Below, piece after piece: positions 17,021 to 24,472 of a DNA stretch of 34,476 nucleotides. Within the stretch, counting starts at the first letter, position 1. Each line of letters opens with the position of its first letter. The translations under genes were made by a program, and so were the position numbers. The notes under the pieces were generated by a model. That model saw only the letters and a program-made list of their open reading frames with translations. It was not told the DNA's origin and ran no database searches. Source of the stretch: Pseudomonadota bacterium (GTDB taxonomy: Bacteria; Myxococcota_A; Bradymonadia; UBA4248). The DNA lies in contig JAFZFY010000215.1 of the NCBI GenBank assembly GCA_017555665.1, positions 1 to 34,476 on the forward strand, written 5' to 3'.

Positions 17021-18453
17021 GGCATCTCCTGATTTTTCTTGGGGATGACCGTGATGACGGCGCGCCTTGCATCGTCAGTGAACATGTCGCGCACGGTCTT
17101 CATGAGCGTGTCGACGGTGGCGTTCCTGTATCGGTCGAGGTCGCCTGCCGGGAAATCGGTGGCGTGCGCGTAGAAGTAATAGCTGTTGAAATTGTCTGCA
17201 CGCGTGCCGATGGACTGGAGCTGCTTGACGAAAGCTGTCTCGATCGAATTCCGGGTGCGCGCGAACTCGTCACTGGTGATGCCGTCCGCAAGAATCTCCT
17301 TGAAAATGGAGAGAATCTCGGCTTCGAGCGTGTCGAGAGGCACGCCGGGAAGGGGGATGGCATCGACGATAAAGACGGATGCGCGTCCGGACATCTGGCC
17401 GCAGGAGAGGTTCGAGGCGAGCTGCTTTTCGTAGATGAGCCGGTTGATGAGCCTCGAGTTCTGGCCTTTGCAGAGGATATTGGAGAGGATGTCGAGCTCG
17501 GCATCGCCTTTTTCCATGATCGCAGGCGAGTGGAAGAGCAAGGTCAGGCGTGGGAGCTGGACATTTTCGTCTTCGATGGTCATCCGATTCGTGACCGGAG
17601 TGTCGAGCTGCGGGATCTCGACAGCGGCAGGTTTCGGCTTTTTGGGAATGACGCCGAAATATTTCTCGACGAGCGCGCGCGTCTTGTCTTTGTCGAAGTC
17701 GCCGCCGACGACAAGCGTCGCGTTTGCAGGCACGTAATAGGTGTTGAAGAAGTCGATGACGTTGTCGAGCGTGGCGGCCTTGATATCCTCGACGGAGCCG
17801 ATCACGGGATGTCCGTAGGGATGCGAGGCGGGGTAAAGCATGCCCGGCATATCGAGCCAGACTTTGCCATAAGGCTGATTTTCGTAGGTCTCGCGGCGTT
17901 CATTGAGGACGATGTCTCGCTGCTTGTCGAGCTTTTCCTGGGTCATGGCATCGGCGAGGTGCGCGAAGCGGTCGGCCTCGATAAAGAGGACGGTTTCGAG
18001 CATATTTTCGGGCGCGACGGTGTAATAGTTCGTGACATCTTCGCGCGTGGACGCGTTGTTCGAGCCGCCGCCGCTTTCGAGCAGCAGGTCGATATTCGGG
18101 ACTTTGTCTGTGCCCATGAACATGAGGTGTTCAAAGAGGTGCGCGAAGCCGGTGCGTCCTGGCGTTTCGTCTTTTGAGCCGACATCGAACCAGAGATTGA
18201 CGGCGATGATGGGCAGCGAGTTGTCCTGAAGCAGGAAGACTTTGAGGCCGTTTTCGAGAGAGAATTGTTCAAAGGGGATGGCGATATTTTCCTGGACCAT
18301 AGGGATCTCCTGTTTATCGGGGCTGGCCGTGATCTGAGCGTTCTGTGCCGGGGTGTCTGCGTCGGATGGCGCGCGATCCGGGGTATCCGCGAGTGCTGGC
18401 GCGGCGAACGCGAGCATTGCCACGAGGCTGAGCAGCAGGCGTTTGAGTTTCAT
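17017..18453 (-). CDS. Secreted M16 zinc metallopeptidase
   Basis: A 478-residue insulinase/pitrilysin (M16) peptidase. The N-terminus (MKLKRLLLSLVAMLAFAAPALA) is a Sec signal peptide with an ALA cleavage site, so it acts in the periplasm or outside. The zinc motif H105-L-F-E-H109 is present, with a third ligand likely at Glu185 (VLNERRETY region) at the usual distance. Glycine-rich GGGSNNASTREDVTNYY (128-144) is typical of the family. The ATG at 18453 has an AAGGA site six bases upstream; the longer frame to 18519 runs into dispersed hairpin copy 4. Translation is coupled to the following inactive M16 gene by an ATGA overlap. A peptide-degrading heterodimer is inferred. Confidence 0.92.
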   Translation of the reverse strand: MKLKRLLLSLVAMLAFAAPALADTPDRAPSDADTPAQNAQITASPDKQEIPMVQENIAIPFEQFSLENGLKVFLLQDNSLPIIAVNLWFDVGSKDETPGRTGFAHLFEHLMFMGTDKVPNIDLLLESGGGSNNASTREDVTNYYTVAPENMLETVLFIEADRFAHLADAMTQEKLDKQRDIVLNERRETYENQPYGKVWLDMPGMLYPASHPYGHPVIGSVEDIKAATLDNVIDFFNTYYVPANATLVVGGDFDKDKTRALVEKYFGVIPKKPKPAAVEIPQLDTPVTNRMTIEDENVQLPRLTLLFHSPAIMEKGDAELDILSNILCKGQNSRLINRLIYEKQLASNLSCGQMSGRASVFIVDAIPLPGVPLDTLEAEILSIFKEILADGITSDEFARTRNSIETAFVKQLQSIGTRADNFNSYYFYAHATDFPAGDLDRYRNATVDTLMKTVRDMFTDDARRAVITVIPKKNQEMP

Positions 18454-18480
18454 GGTTATCCTTGTGCAGTGTGTTTTGGG

Positions 18481-18517
18481 GGCGCGGCTATCGGCGTGAA
18501 ACGCCGATACGCGCGCC
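18481..18517 (+). repeat. Dispersed intergenic hairpin element, copy 4
   Basis: Arms GGCGCGGCTATCGGCG (18481-18496) and CGCCGATACGCGCGCC (18502-18517) form a long stem with a five-base TGAAA loop. The shift around GCTAT/GCGTAT makes two small bulges. It is paired in the same orientation with copy 5 four bases away, upstream of the M16 gene. Confidence 0.8.
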
Positions 18518-18520
18518 ATG

Positions 18521-18548
18521 TGCGGCTATCCCTGCGGGATACGCCGCA
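18521..18548 (+). repeat. Dispersed intergenic hairpin element, copy 5
   Basis: Arms TGCGGCTATCCC (18521-18532) and GGGATACGCCGCA (18536-18548) pair over 12 bp with the single extra base of the family and a TGC loop. The gap continues to 18722 with GC-rich, partly repetitive sequence in which I find no further clean copy. Confidence 0.85.
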
Positions 18549-18722
18549 CAAGACTGTATGCCGTAAAGATATGCGCGTGCGGCTGTCGCCGTCAATCATG
18601 CGCAAAGGGCTTGTGCGCAGGGGGGATGCCCCCTCGAAAGCTCGCCACGTCCGAAGATGGCACGCGTGATATCGGGCAGATGCCTGGGGGGGCGTACACC
18701 GTGGGGGCGACGGGATGCAAGC

Positions 18723-18932
18723 TCAGGATTCTTTCATGGCATTGAGCTTCGCGAGTGCCTCGTTGATCTGGACCCCCGTGCTGATGAGCTTGTTCTGGCA
18801 TTTTGCGATGAGCGCGGTGGCTTCGTTCACCAGCTTGAGCATGTTGTCGATATCGCAGTCTTTTTGTCCGAGCAGCTCGACGATCTGCTGGATACGCTGG
18901 ATATCCTGTGCGTAGGTTGATTTTTCTTCCAT
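18723..18932 (-). CDS. xseB: Exonuclease VII small subunit
   Basis: A 69-residue helical protein matching the XseB family (usual length about 60-80). It has the Y-x-x-x-I-x-R-I-x-Q-I-V-x-x-L start and a long helix with LKLVNEATALIAKC-x-x-K-L, where family members have the E-x-L-x-L-Y-x-x-G-x-x-L-x-x-x-C pattern. The call is supported by its position 178 bases after xseA on the same strand. Several XseB chains bind one XseA to form an active single-strand exonuclease. Confidence 0.8.
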   Translation of the reverse strand: MEEKSTYAQDIQRIQQIVELLGQKDCDIDNMLKLVNEATALIAKCQNKLISTGVQINEALAKLNAMKES

Positions 18933-19110
18933 CTCTTGTCTCTCTGGCGCGGCATGTGTGCCGCAGATAGAGGCCCCGGCGTGGGGCCGTGTGTATAAGG
19001 AGAAGTGTGTCGCGTGTGGCAGTGTTTGGTTTGTTCAGGCGCAGTATTTTGAGAAGCCGGAAGCATCCTGGCCGTGTCGAGTGTCGTTGCGGGGGATGGT
19101 CGTTTCGAGG
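18933..19110. other. xseA-xseB spacer with two hairpins
   Basis: The two exonuclease VII genes are usually adjacent or overlapping, but here a 178-base spacer separates them. It contains a GCGGCA-TGTG-TGCCGC hairpin (18949-18964) and a GGCCCC-GGCGT-GGGGCC hairpin (18972-18988). Neither has a T-run, so they are not ordinary terminators and do not fit the dispersed hairpin consensus. Confidence 0.5.
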
Positions 19111-20946
19111 TCACGTGGGCTCGACGGTTTCGACCGTGACGCGCAGCTTGCCGTCTTTGAGGCGTATGATCAGCGTGTCGTTTTGCCTGATGTTTTCGAC
19201 GGAGGAGACGGGGCGGCCGTCTTTGTCGGAGACAGCGGCGAAGCCACGGACGAGCAGGGATTCAGGGCTGAGCTGCCTGACGGATCGCGAGAGCTGTTCG
19301 AGCGTGTCATGCGCGCGCTGCGTGCTGTCGCGGAGGCGTTCAGCGGACATGGCTGCGAGCGCGGCACATTGGCTCCGGGCGATCTGCAGCCGCTGTTCGG
19401 CGTTGTTCTGTAGCGCGGTCGAGAGGCGTTCGAGTTCGTGTGACTGATCGAGGCAGATGCCTGCGCTGAGGGACGCGATGCGCTCGCGCATGCAGGAAAG
19501 CTCGCGTTCCTGCATGTTCTGATATTTTGTTGCAAGGCTTTGCAGTTCGTTCGCGCATGATCTGAGGCGGCTGTCGTGCATGTGGAGGGAGGACTGCACC
19601 CCGGCGGTGATCTGTGTGCGCAGGTCAAAGAGCGTCTGGCGCGCGGTATCTCTGTTTGTGGCGATCTGGTTGCGGCACTGCTCGGAGAGCGTCTGCAGCC
19701 TGAGTTCGGCAGTTTCGAGCTTCTGACGCGCCTGGTTGGTCACGCTGTCTCTGGATTTGGCGAGGATTTGCGAGAGCGTGTTGAGGCGGTCGATCAGGTG
19801 GTGGACGACCATGCTCGGCGTGGAAAAGCTGAGCGCGATCTCGTCGATGATGGTGGTATCCTTGTCGTGGCCGATGCCGCAGATGAACTTGAGCGGGGAG
19901 GTCGCGATATACTCGGCAATGCGTATGTTGTTGAAATCCCAGAGGTCTGCGGAGCTTCCGCCGCCGCGCACGATGATGCCGTAATCGAAATTCTGCGGCC
20001 CGATCTTGTCGAGCAGCGCGAACGCCTCCATAAAGGTCGATTCGAGCTTGTCGCCCTGGAGCGTGACTTTGAACAGCGTGATATCGAAATTATAGCCGCT
20101 TGATTTGAGATTTTCGTAAAAATCCCCTTTTCCGGCCGCAGTCTCGTTTGTAAACACCGCGAGTCTGAGCGGCAAAAACGGCATCTGAAGCGCGCGGTTC
20201 TGTTGAAAAATGCCTCGCTTGATGAGTTCCGCGCGTATCAGCTCTCGCTGGCGCAGTTTTTCCTCGGCGGCGAACGTCTCGTCCACTTCCTCGATGTAGA
20301 AGGAGACCTGGCCTTTGGAGGCGTAATAGTCGAGCTTGCCGAGCACCCGAATCGCTTCCCGGTTCTTGAAATCGCGCAGTTTTCCAGCACGTATGCGTTC
20401 CTGGAACAGCTTGAATTTGTTGCCCCAGATGACGGCGTTGATCTTGTCTGCCTTTGAAGAGACGAGCGCCTCTGTGGACTCAGCCTGTGTCTCCGAGTAA
20501 TGCAGCAGTGGGAAATAGACATGTCCGCCGTCGCTGATCTTGAAATCGGTGACGACGCCTTTGAGCCAGATGGCATCGGGGAAAGCGGTTCGGATGTTCG
20601 CGCGGATGACATCCGAGAGTTCCTTGACGGTGAAGGTTTTGACTTCGGTGTTCGGGCGTGCTCTGGCGATCCTGTATTCGGTCTGGGCAGGCGCGGGCAG
20701 CCCTGTAAACTGCTTGTAACCGGCGCTGTCTAGCGTGGCCTTGATGCTGTCGAATGTGGCCTGAATGACTTGCCAGTACCGCTTGATCGTGCCGGTCTGG
20801 CTGTTCTGCTTTTCAAAGTATCTGGCGTCTGTGCGATCCATGATGTTCAAAATGCCGGGATCGTCCGTGTAGGCGACGAACCAGGCGTTGCTTTTGAACA
20901 TGTAGAACTTGTCTTGGTTTTCGTAGATTTTCGTTGTATCCGTCAT
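19111..20946 (-). CDS. xseA: Exonuclease VII large subunit with N-terminal extension
   Basis: XseA is the catalytic subunit of exonuclease VII, which degrades single-stranded DNA from both ends. This 611-residue form has the OB-fold (about 103-230: TFTVKELSDVIRANI..WLKG, HVYFPL, INAVIWG). It also has the catalytic region with VRGGGSSADLWDFN and CGIGHDKDTTIIDEIA, then a long coiled coil and a C-terminal LVRGFAAVSDKDGR-type tail. XseA is usually 400-460 residues; the extra length is a 100-residue N-terminal segment (YMFKSNAWFVAYTDD, IKRYWQVIQATFDSIKATLDSAGY) that looks globular and is not known to me. The ATG at 20946 is preferred to 20964. A promoter lies directly upstream. Confidence 0.92.
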   Translation of the reverse strand: MTDTTKIYENQDKFYMFKSNAWFVAYTDDPGILNIMDRTDARYFEKQNSQTGTIKRYWQVIQATFDSIKATLDSAGYKQFTGLPAPAQTEYRIARARPNTEVKTFTVKELSDVIRANIRTAFPDAIWLKGVVTDFKISDGGHVYFPLLHYSETQAESTEALVSSKADKINAVIWGNKFKLFQERIRAGKLRDFKNREAIRVLGKLDYYASKGQVSFYIEEVDETFAAEEKLRQRELIRAELIKRGIFQQNRALQMPFLPLRLAVFTNETAAGKGDFYENLKSSGYNFDITLFKVTLQGDKLESTFMEAFALLDKIGPQNFDYGIIVRGGGSSADLWDFNNIRIAEYIATSPLKFICGIGHDKDTTIIDEIALSFSTPSMVVHHLIDRLNTLSQILAKSRDSVTNQARQKLETAELRLQTLSEQCRNQIATNRDTARQTLFDLRTQITAGVQSSLHMHDSRLRSCANELQSLATKYQNMQERELSCMRERIASLSAGICLDQSHELERLSTALQNNAEQRLQIARSQCAALAAMSAERLRDSTQRAHDTLEQLSRSVRQLSPESLLVRGFAAVSDKDGRPVSSVENIRQNDTLIIRLKDGKLRVTVETVEPT

Positions 20947-20973
20947 AATTCTGCCCACGCGCAAAACGGCGCG

Positions 20974-21002
20974 ATTCTATCTGATTTATCCCCAAAGGAC
21001 AA
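20974..21002 (-). promoter_or_regulatory. Promoter for xseA-xseB
   Basis: On the minus strand, -35 TTGTCC (20997-21002), a 17-base spacer and -10 TAGAAT (20974-20979) give four and five matches to the sigma70 consensus. The predicted start site is about 20 bases before the xseA ATG. Confidence 0.5.
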
Positions 21003-21334
21003 TTTGAAATGCCGAGTCGTCGGAGACGGGTCATGGGACACGCGAAGGCGCAGCAGAAGGGGATTGCGCTGATTCGGATATCGAAACAGGCGTTGCAGAT
21101 TTCATGTTACGACTCAGCCCACAGATGTGTCTGAAGTATGGAGAGCATTGCGGACAGGCAGTAGGCAGTCGTTAGCCGCACAGGAACTTTTGCCTTTAGG
21201 GGATATAAATATTCGACAGCTTATAGGCGTGAAAGGTGTTGAAATGCTCATGATTTAGAGGGCGGCTGAGTAGTAACGATTTCATATTGCGTAGAAATAT
21301 GGGGATATGATAAGCTAATCAAAGTTGTATAGGT

Positions 21335-21365
21335 TGCGGCTGGTAATGGCCGTATTTTTATTTTT
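21335..21365 (+). promoter_or_regulatory. Attenuator-like hairpin in the infC leader
   Basis: A six-pair stem (21335-21340 with 21349-21354, including one G-U) with an eight-base loop is followed at once by TTTTTATTTTT (21355-21365), 25 bases before the infC ATG. This has the shape of a weak intrinsic terminator inside the leader, which would fit control by attenuation. No alternative antiterminator pairing has been worked out. Confidence 0.4.
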
Positions 21366-21390
21366 CACGAGAAAGGAAGTTTAGAGGTAC

Positions 21391-22035
21391 ATGAGGCGGC
21401 GTCAGACAGGCCCCGGCGTTCCGGGTGAGGAGAATCAGTACAGAATCAACCATCAGATCCGCATCGCGCAGATCTTGGTCATTGGCCCTGAAGGAGACAA
21501 GCTTGGCGTGATGAGCCCGGACGAGGCACGTTCGATCGCAGCAGATCACGGGCTTGATCTTGTGGAAGTTGCGCCAAACGCGAAACCGCCTGTCTGTAGG
21601 ATCATGGATTTTGGCAAGTTCAGATACGAACAGGCCAAGAAAGCGGCGAGTTCTAAAGCGGCGAAAGTCGATTTGAAAGAGCTTCGCCTGCGCCCGAAGA
21701 CGGATGATCACGACATGGAGACGATGGTGCGCAAAGCGAAGGGCTTTATCGCCCACGGCGATCGCGTGCGCCTTGTGATGCGCCTTCGTGGCCGCGAGCA
21801 GTCGCATGCCGAGCTTTGGCTCGACAAGATGGTCGAGATCATCGCGATGTTCAGCGATTGTGCGTCTGTCGCGCAGCCCGCAAAAGTCGAGGGCAAGATG
21901 ATTACAGCCACGATTGAGCCGATGAGCAACGCCGAGAAAGAGAAGGCCGATAAGGCGGCGAAGGCTGAAAAGGCGGACAAGCCCGCCGAAAAGCCTGAAA
22001 AAGCAGACAAGCCTGAGAAAGCAGAAAAGAAGTGA
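21391..22035 (+). CDS. infC: Translation initiation factor IF-3 with Lys/Ala tail
   Basis: IF-3 binds the 30S subunit and checks initiator tRNA and start codon pairing. The 214-residue product has the N-domain pattern (RINHQIR, GV-MSPDEA, ARSIAADHGLDLVEVAP, PPVCRIMDFGKFRYEQ-KK) and the C-domain (KELRLRPKTDDHDMETMVRKAKGFIAHGDRVRLVMRLRGRE). About 37 extra residues form a Lys/Ala/Glu/Pro tail (EKADKP-type repeats from about 178), so it exceeds the usual length of about 180. The start is ATG, not the rare AUU that allows autocontrol in E. coli. Unlike most bacteria, no rpmI-rplT follow; a terminator and a convergent gene come next. Confidence 0.95.
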   Translation: MRRRQTGPGVPGEENQYRINHQIRIAQILVIGPEGDKLGVMSPDEARSIAADHGLDLVEVAPNAKPPVCRIMDFGKFRYEQAKKAASSKAAKVDLKELRLRPKTDDHDMETMVRKAKGFIAHGDRVRLVMRLRGREQSHAELWLDKMVEIIAMFSDCASVAQPAKVEGKMITATIEPMSNAEKEKADKAAKAEKADKPAEKPEKADKPEKAEKK

Positions 22036-22077
22036 CACGGTCTTTTTTGCAGCCGTGTGTCTGCACTGAACACTCGT

Positions 22078-22105
22078 AAAAACGGCGCGTTACGCGCCGT
22101 TTTTT
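22078..22105 (+). terminator. Intrinsic terminator after infC (probably bidirectional)
   Basis: A perfect 12-bp stem (22078-22089 with 22093-22104), TTA loop and T-run serve infC. The A-run on the left side gives a T-run on the minus strand, so it can also end the rarA transcript, which stops at 22155. A second hairpin (CACGG at 22036-22040 with CCGTG at 22053-22057) lies directly after the infC stop. Confidence 0.9.
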
Positions 22106-22154
22106 GTTCGTGTGTATGGCCAGGCTGGGGCGCGGCATGCACCATGCCCGGCAC

Positions 22155-24362
22155 TCAGCTGCCGGGGGCAGGCTTGGTATAGGTGGCAATGAGGAGGCAG
22201 GTCGGCCAGTTGCAGGTCTGGCCTCTCAGTTTGAGCTGCGCCCACTGCGAGATCGCTTCGCATGAGGCTTCGGATAAGCATTGACCGAGCCTGTCGATGT
22301 AACTGGGGGCTGCGTTGCTGTGCTTGAACCAGTGCGCGAATATCGAGGGCGTGATCGTCAGCTTGCCGGAGAGCTCGATCTTTCGGATGTGCATGTCGAG
22401 CTGCGCTTCGCGGCATGCCTGTTCGAGCTTTTGGGCCGTGAATTGCTGCGTTTTGTCTTGTGCGATGATCGATTCTTCCGCGTTTTTCCACGCCGTGACG
22501 AGGTGGTTGTCGAGCTTTCCGGTCGCGTCTGCCAGGCTGTAGATGCGCGGCATGTCGGCGGGCAGGATGTTGGAGAATGCGATTTTTCCGCAAGGCGCGA
22601 GCCTGTCTCGCGCGGCGCGGAGCAGGGCGGCCAGGTCATCGCAGGTGTGCAGATGGTTTCGCCCGATGATTGCGTCGAATTCGATATCGCCGAAAGCATC
22701 GAGGGACGATGCGGAGATCGCGTCTGTGCGCGCGACGGTCGCGCGTTCGAGTTCCGGGCGTTTTGACATGAGCGATTCAAAGCTGTCGGCCATTTCTGAA
22801 GGCGTGATGACGGAGAAAACGCCGCCGTCCGGGCATCTTCTCAAGGCCTCAAAGGAGAGCAGGCCGGAAGCCGCGTTGAGGTCGAGTATCCTTGCGTTCG
22901 CTTGGGGGGCGATGAAGTCAAAGATCTCGGTGCGCACGAGTTCCGCGCGTGCGGCTGCGCCATCGAACGTGCGCCCGATCCACTTTTCTTCGGAGGATGA
23001 CTGCGCATCGAGCGCGCGCTGTTCTTCAAACAGGGCGAGCTGCGCTTCCCGGTTTCGCGACACCTTGGCGGCGATGGTCGCTTCATAGCCGCTGTCTGCG
23101 GGATGATAGAAAATGCGCCCCTGGAGGCCGTTTGGCAGGTATTGCTGTGCGACCCAGTGGTCTCGATAGGCATGCGGATAGAGATAGCCCAGGCCGTGTC
23201 CCAGGCCGTCTTTGTCGCGCGAGGCATCCTTGAGCGGGTCAGGCACGTCGTAAGAGGATTCCTTTTGGACGACGGAGAGCGCGTCAAAGAAAGCCATGGA
23301 GGAGTTGGATTTGGGGGCCGTGGAGAGATAGAGCGTGGCATGTGCGAGGTGATACCGCCCTTCGGGGAGCCCGATGCGGTCGAACGCCTGTGCGCAAGAC
23401 TCGACGACGGAAACGGCATGCGGATCAGCCATGCCGATATCTTCGCAAGCGCTGATGAGCAGTCTTCTAAAAATAAAGTTTGGCGATTCGCCGGCCTGGA
23501 CCATCCTCGCCAGCCAGTAGAGTGCGGCATCTGGGTCGCTGCCACGGATGCTCTTGATGAAAGCGCTGATCGTGTCGAAATGCGCGTCGCCTTCTTTGTC
23601 GTATAGGACGGCGCGTTGCTGTATGGATTCTTCGGCGACTTCGAGCGTGATTTCAATCTGTCCCGAATCGTCTGGCGGCGTGGTGACGACGGCGAGTTCG
23701 AGCGCGTTGAGCAGGGCGCGGGCATCGCCGTTCGCGACGTTGACGAGATGCGCCATCGCGTCTTCGCGCAGGATGACGTTGAACAGCCCGAAGCCGCGAT
23801 CCGGGTCTCTGAGCGCCTGCATGACGATGCCCCGGAGGTCCGCGTCCTGGAGCGGTTTGAGCTGGAAGATCCTCGACCTGCTGACGAGCGCCTTGTTGAC
23901 TTCAAAGTAAGGGTTTTCGGTGGTCGCGCCGATCAGCGTGATCGTGCCGTTTTCGACCCAGGGTAGCAGTGCGTCCTGCTGGCTTTTGTTGAATCTGTGC
24001 ACTTCGTCGACGAACAGGATGCTCTTTCTGCTGACAAGCGTGAAGTTCTGTTTTGCGGTATCGATGGCATCTCGGATGTCCTTGACACCGGCGAGGACGG
24101 CGTTGAGCGAGAGGAATTTGGCGCGGGTCGTGTTGGCGATGATCCTGGCGAGCGTGGTTTTTCCAGTGCCCGGCGGTCCGTAGAAGATGAGGCTTGAGAG
24201 TTGGTCGGCTTCGATGGCGCGTCGCAGCAGCCTGCCTTTTGCCAGGATATGTTCCTGTCCCCAGAATTCGTCGAGCGTTCGCGGCCGCATGCGAGCGGCG
24301 AGCGGTTCGTGTGCGTTGTCGGGTTCTGGCCTTGGGGCGTGGCGGTCAAAGAGAGATGGCAT
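22155..24362 (-). CDS. rarA: RarA/MgsA AAA ATPase fused to a methyltransferase-like domain
   Basis: RarA is a clamp-loader-like AAA+ ATPase acting at stalled replication forks. Residues 1-440 are RarA: the MRPRTLDEFWGQEHIL box (25-40), Walker A GPPGTGKT (62-69), Walker B ILFVDEVHRFNKSQQD (115-130), GATTENP (145-151) and the C-terminal SSMAFFDAL and DYLYPH-like GLGYLYPHAY segments. From about 480 to 735 comes a Rossmann-like domain resembling SAM methyltransferases (RILDLNAASGLLSFEAL at 491-507). Its glycine motif is poor, so activity is doubtful. Similar RarA fusions of about 730 residues are known in cyanobacteria and deltaproteobacteria, so this is a real architecture, not an assembly error. 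It precedes the convergent infC terminator. Confidence 0.92.
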   Translation of the reverse strand: MPSLFDRHAPRPEPDNAHEPLAARMRPRTLDEFWGQEHILAKGRLLRRAIEADQLSSLIFYGPPGTGKTTLARIIANTTRAKFLSLNAVLAGVKDIRDAIDTAKQNFTLVSRKSILFVDEVHRFNKSQQDALLPWVENGTITLIGATTENPYFEVNKALVSRSRIFQLKPLQDADLRGIVMQALRDPDRGFGLFNVILREDAMAHLVNVANGDARALLNALELAVVTTPPDDSGQIEITLEVAEESIQQRAVLYDKEGDAHFDTISAFIKSIRGSDPDAALYWLARMVQAGESPNFIFRRLLISACEDIGMADPHAVSVVESCAQAFDRIGLPEGRYHLAHATLYLSTAPKSNSSMAFFDALSVVQKESSYDVPDPLKDASRDKDGLGHGLGYLYPHAYRDHWVAQQYLPNGLQGRIFYHPADSGYEATIAAKVSRNREAQLALFEEQRALDAQSSSEEKWIGRTFDGAAARAELVRTEIFDFIAPQANARILDLNAASGLLSFEALRRCPDGGVFSVITPSEMADSFESLMSKRPELERATVARTDAISASSLDAFGDIEFDAIIGRNHLHTCDDLAALLRAARDRLAPCGKIAFSNILPADMPRIYSLADATGKLDNHLVTAWKNAEESIIAQDKTQQFTAQKLEQACREAQLDMHIRKIELSGKLTITPSIFAHWFKHSNAAPSYIDRLGQCLSEASCEAISQWAQLKLRGQTCNWPTCLLIATYTKPAPGS

Positions 24363-24410
24363 GTCGTCTGAAGTCCTGGAGTCGCAGATGTGTGAGGATA
24401 TGTGTGCTCC

Positions 24411-24437
24411 GGCTATCGCGCCGTGGCGCGATACGCC
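24411..24437 (+). repeat. Dispersed intergenic hairpin element, copy 6
   Basis: Arms GGCTATCGCGCC (24411-24422) and GGCGCGATACGCC (24425-24437) pair over 12 bp with the family's one extra base; the loop is very short. It lies between the rarA start and the end of the PFOR-like gene, paired with copy 7 in the same orientation. Confidence 0.85.
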
Positions 24438-24445
24438 TTCGCGCC

Positions 24446-24470
24446 GGCGCTATTCTGACGAATACGCGCC
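24446..24470 (+). repeat. Dispersed intergenic hairpin element, copy 7
   Basis: Arms GGCGCTATTC (24446-24455) and GAATACGCGCC (24460-24470) pair over 10 bp with the single extra G and a TGAC loop. It ends two bases before the stop codon of the PFOR-like gene. Confidence 0.8.
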
Positions 24471-24472
24471 AG

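Larger units (their letters stand above)
20947..21390. other. xseA-infC divergent intergenic region (444 bases)
   Basis: Besides the xseA promoter and the infC leader hairpin, about 300 bases (roughly 21010-21320) have no explained content. The right half is AT-richer (GATATAAATATTC near 21202-21214). Short open frames lack protein character, and no tRNA is seen. A small RNA or a long infC leader is possible but not shown. Confidence 0.4.

Noticed and set aside
17164-18177. 337-residue plus-strand open frame opposite the M16 peptidase
   Set aside because: It is the antisense shadow of a gene with an intact zinc motif and signal peptide; its Val/Asp/Glu-rich composition has no domain features.
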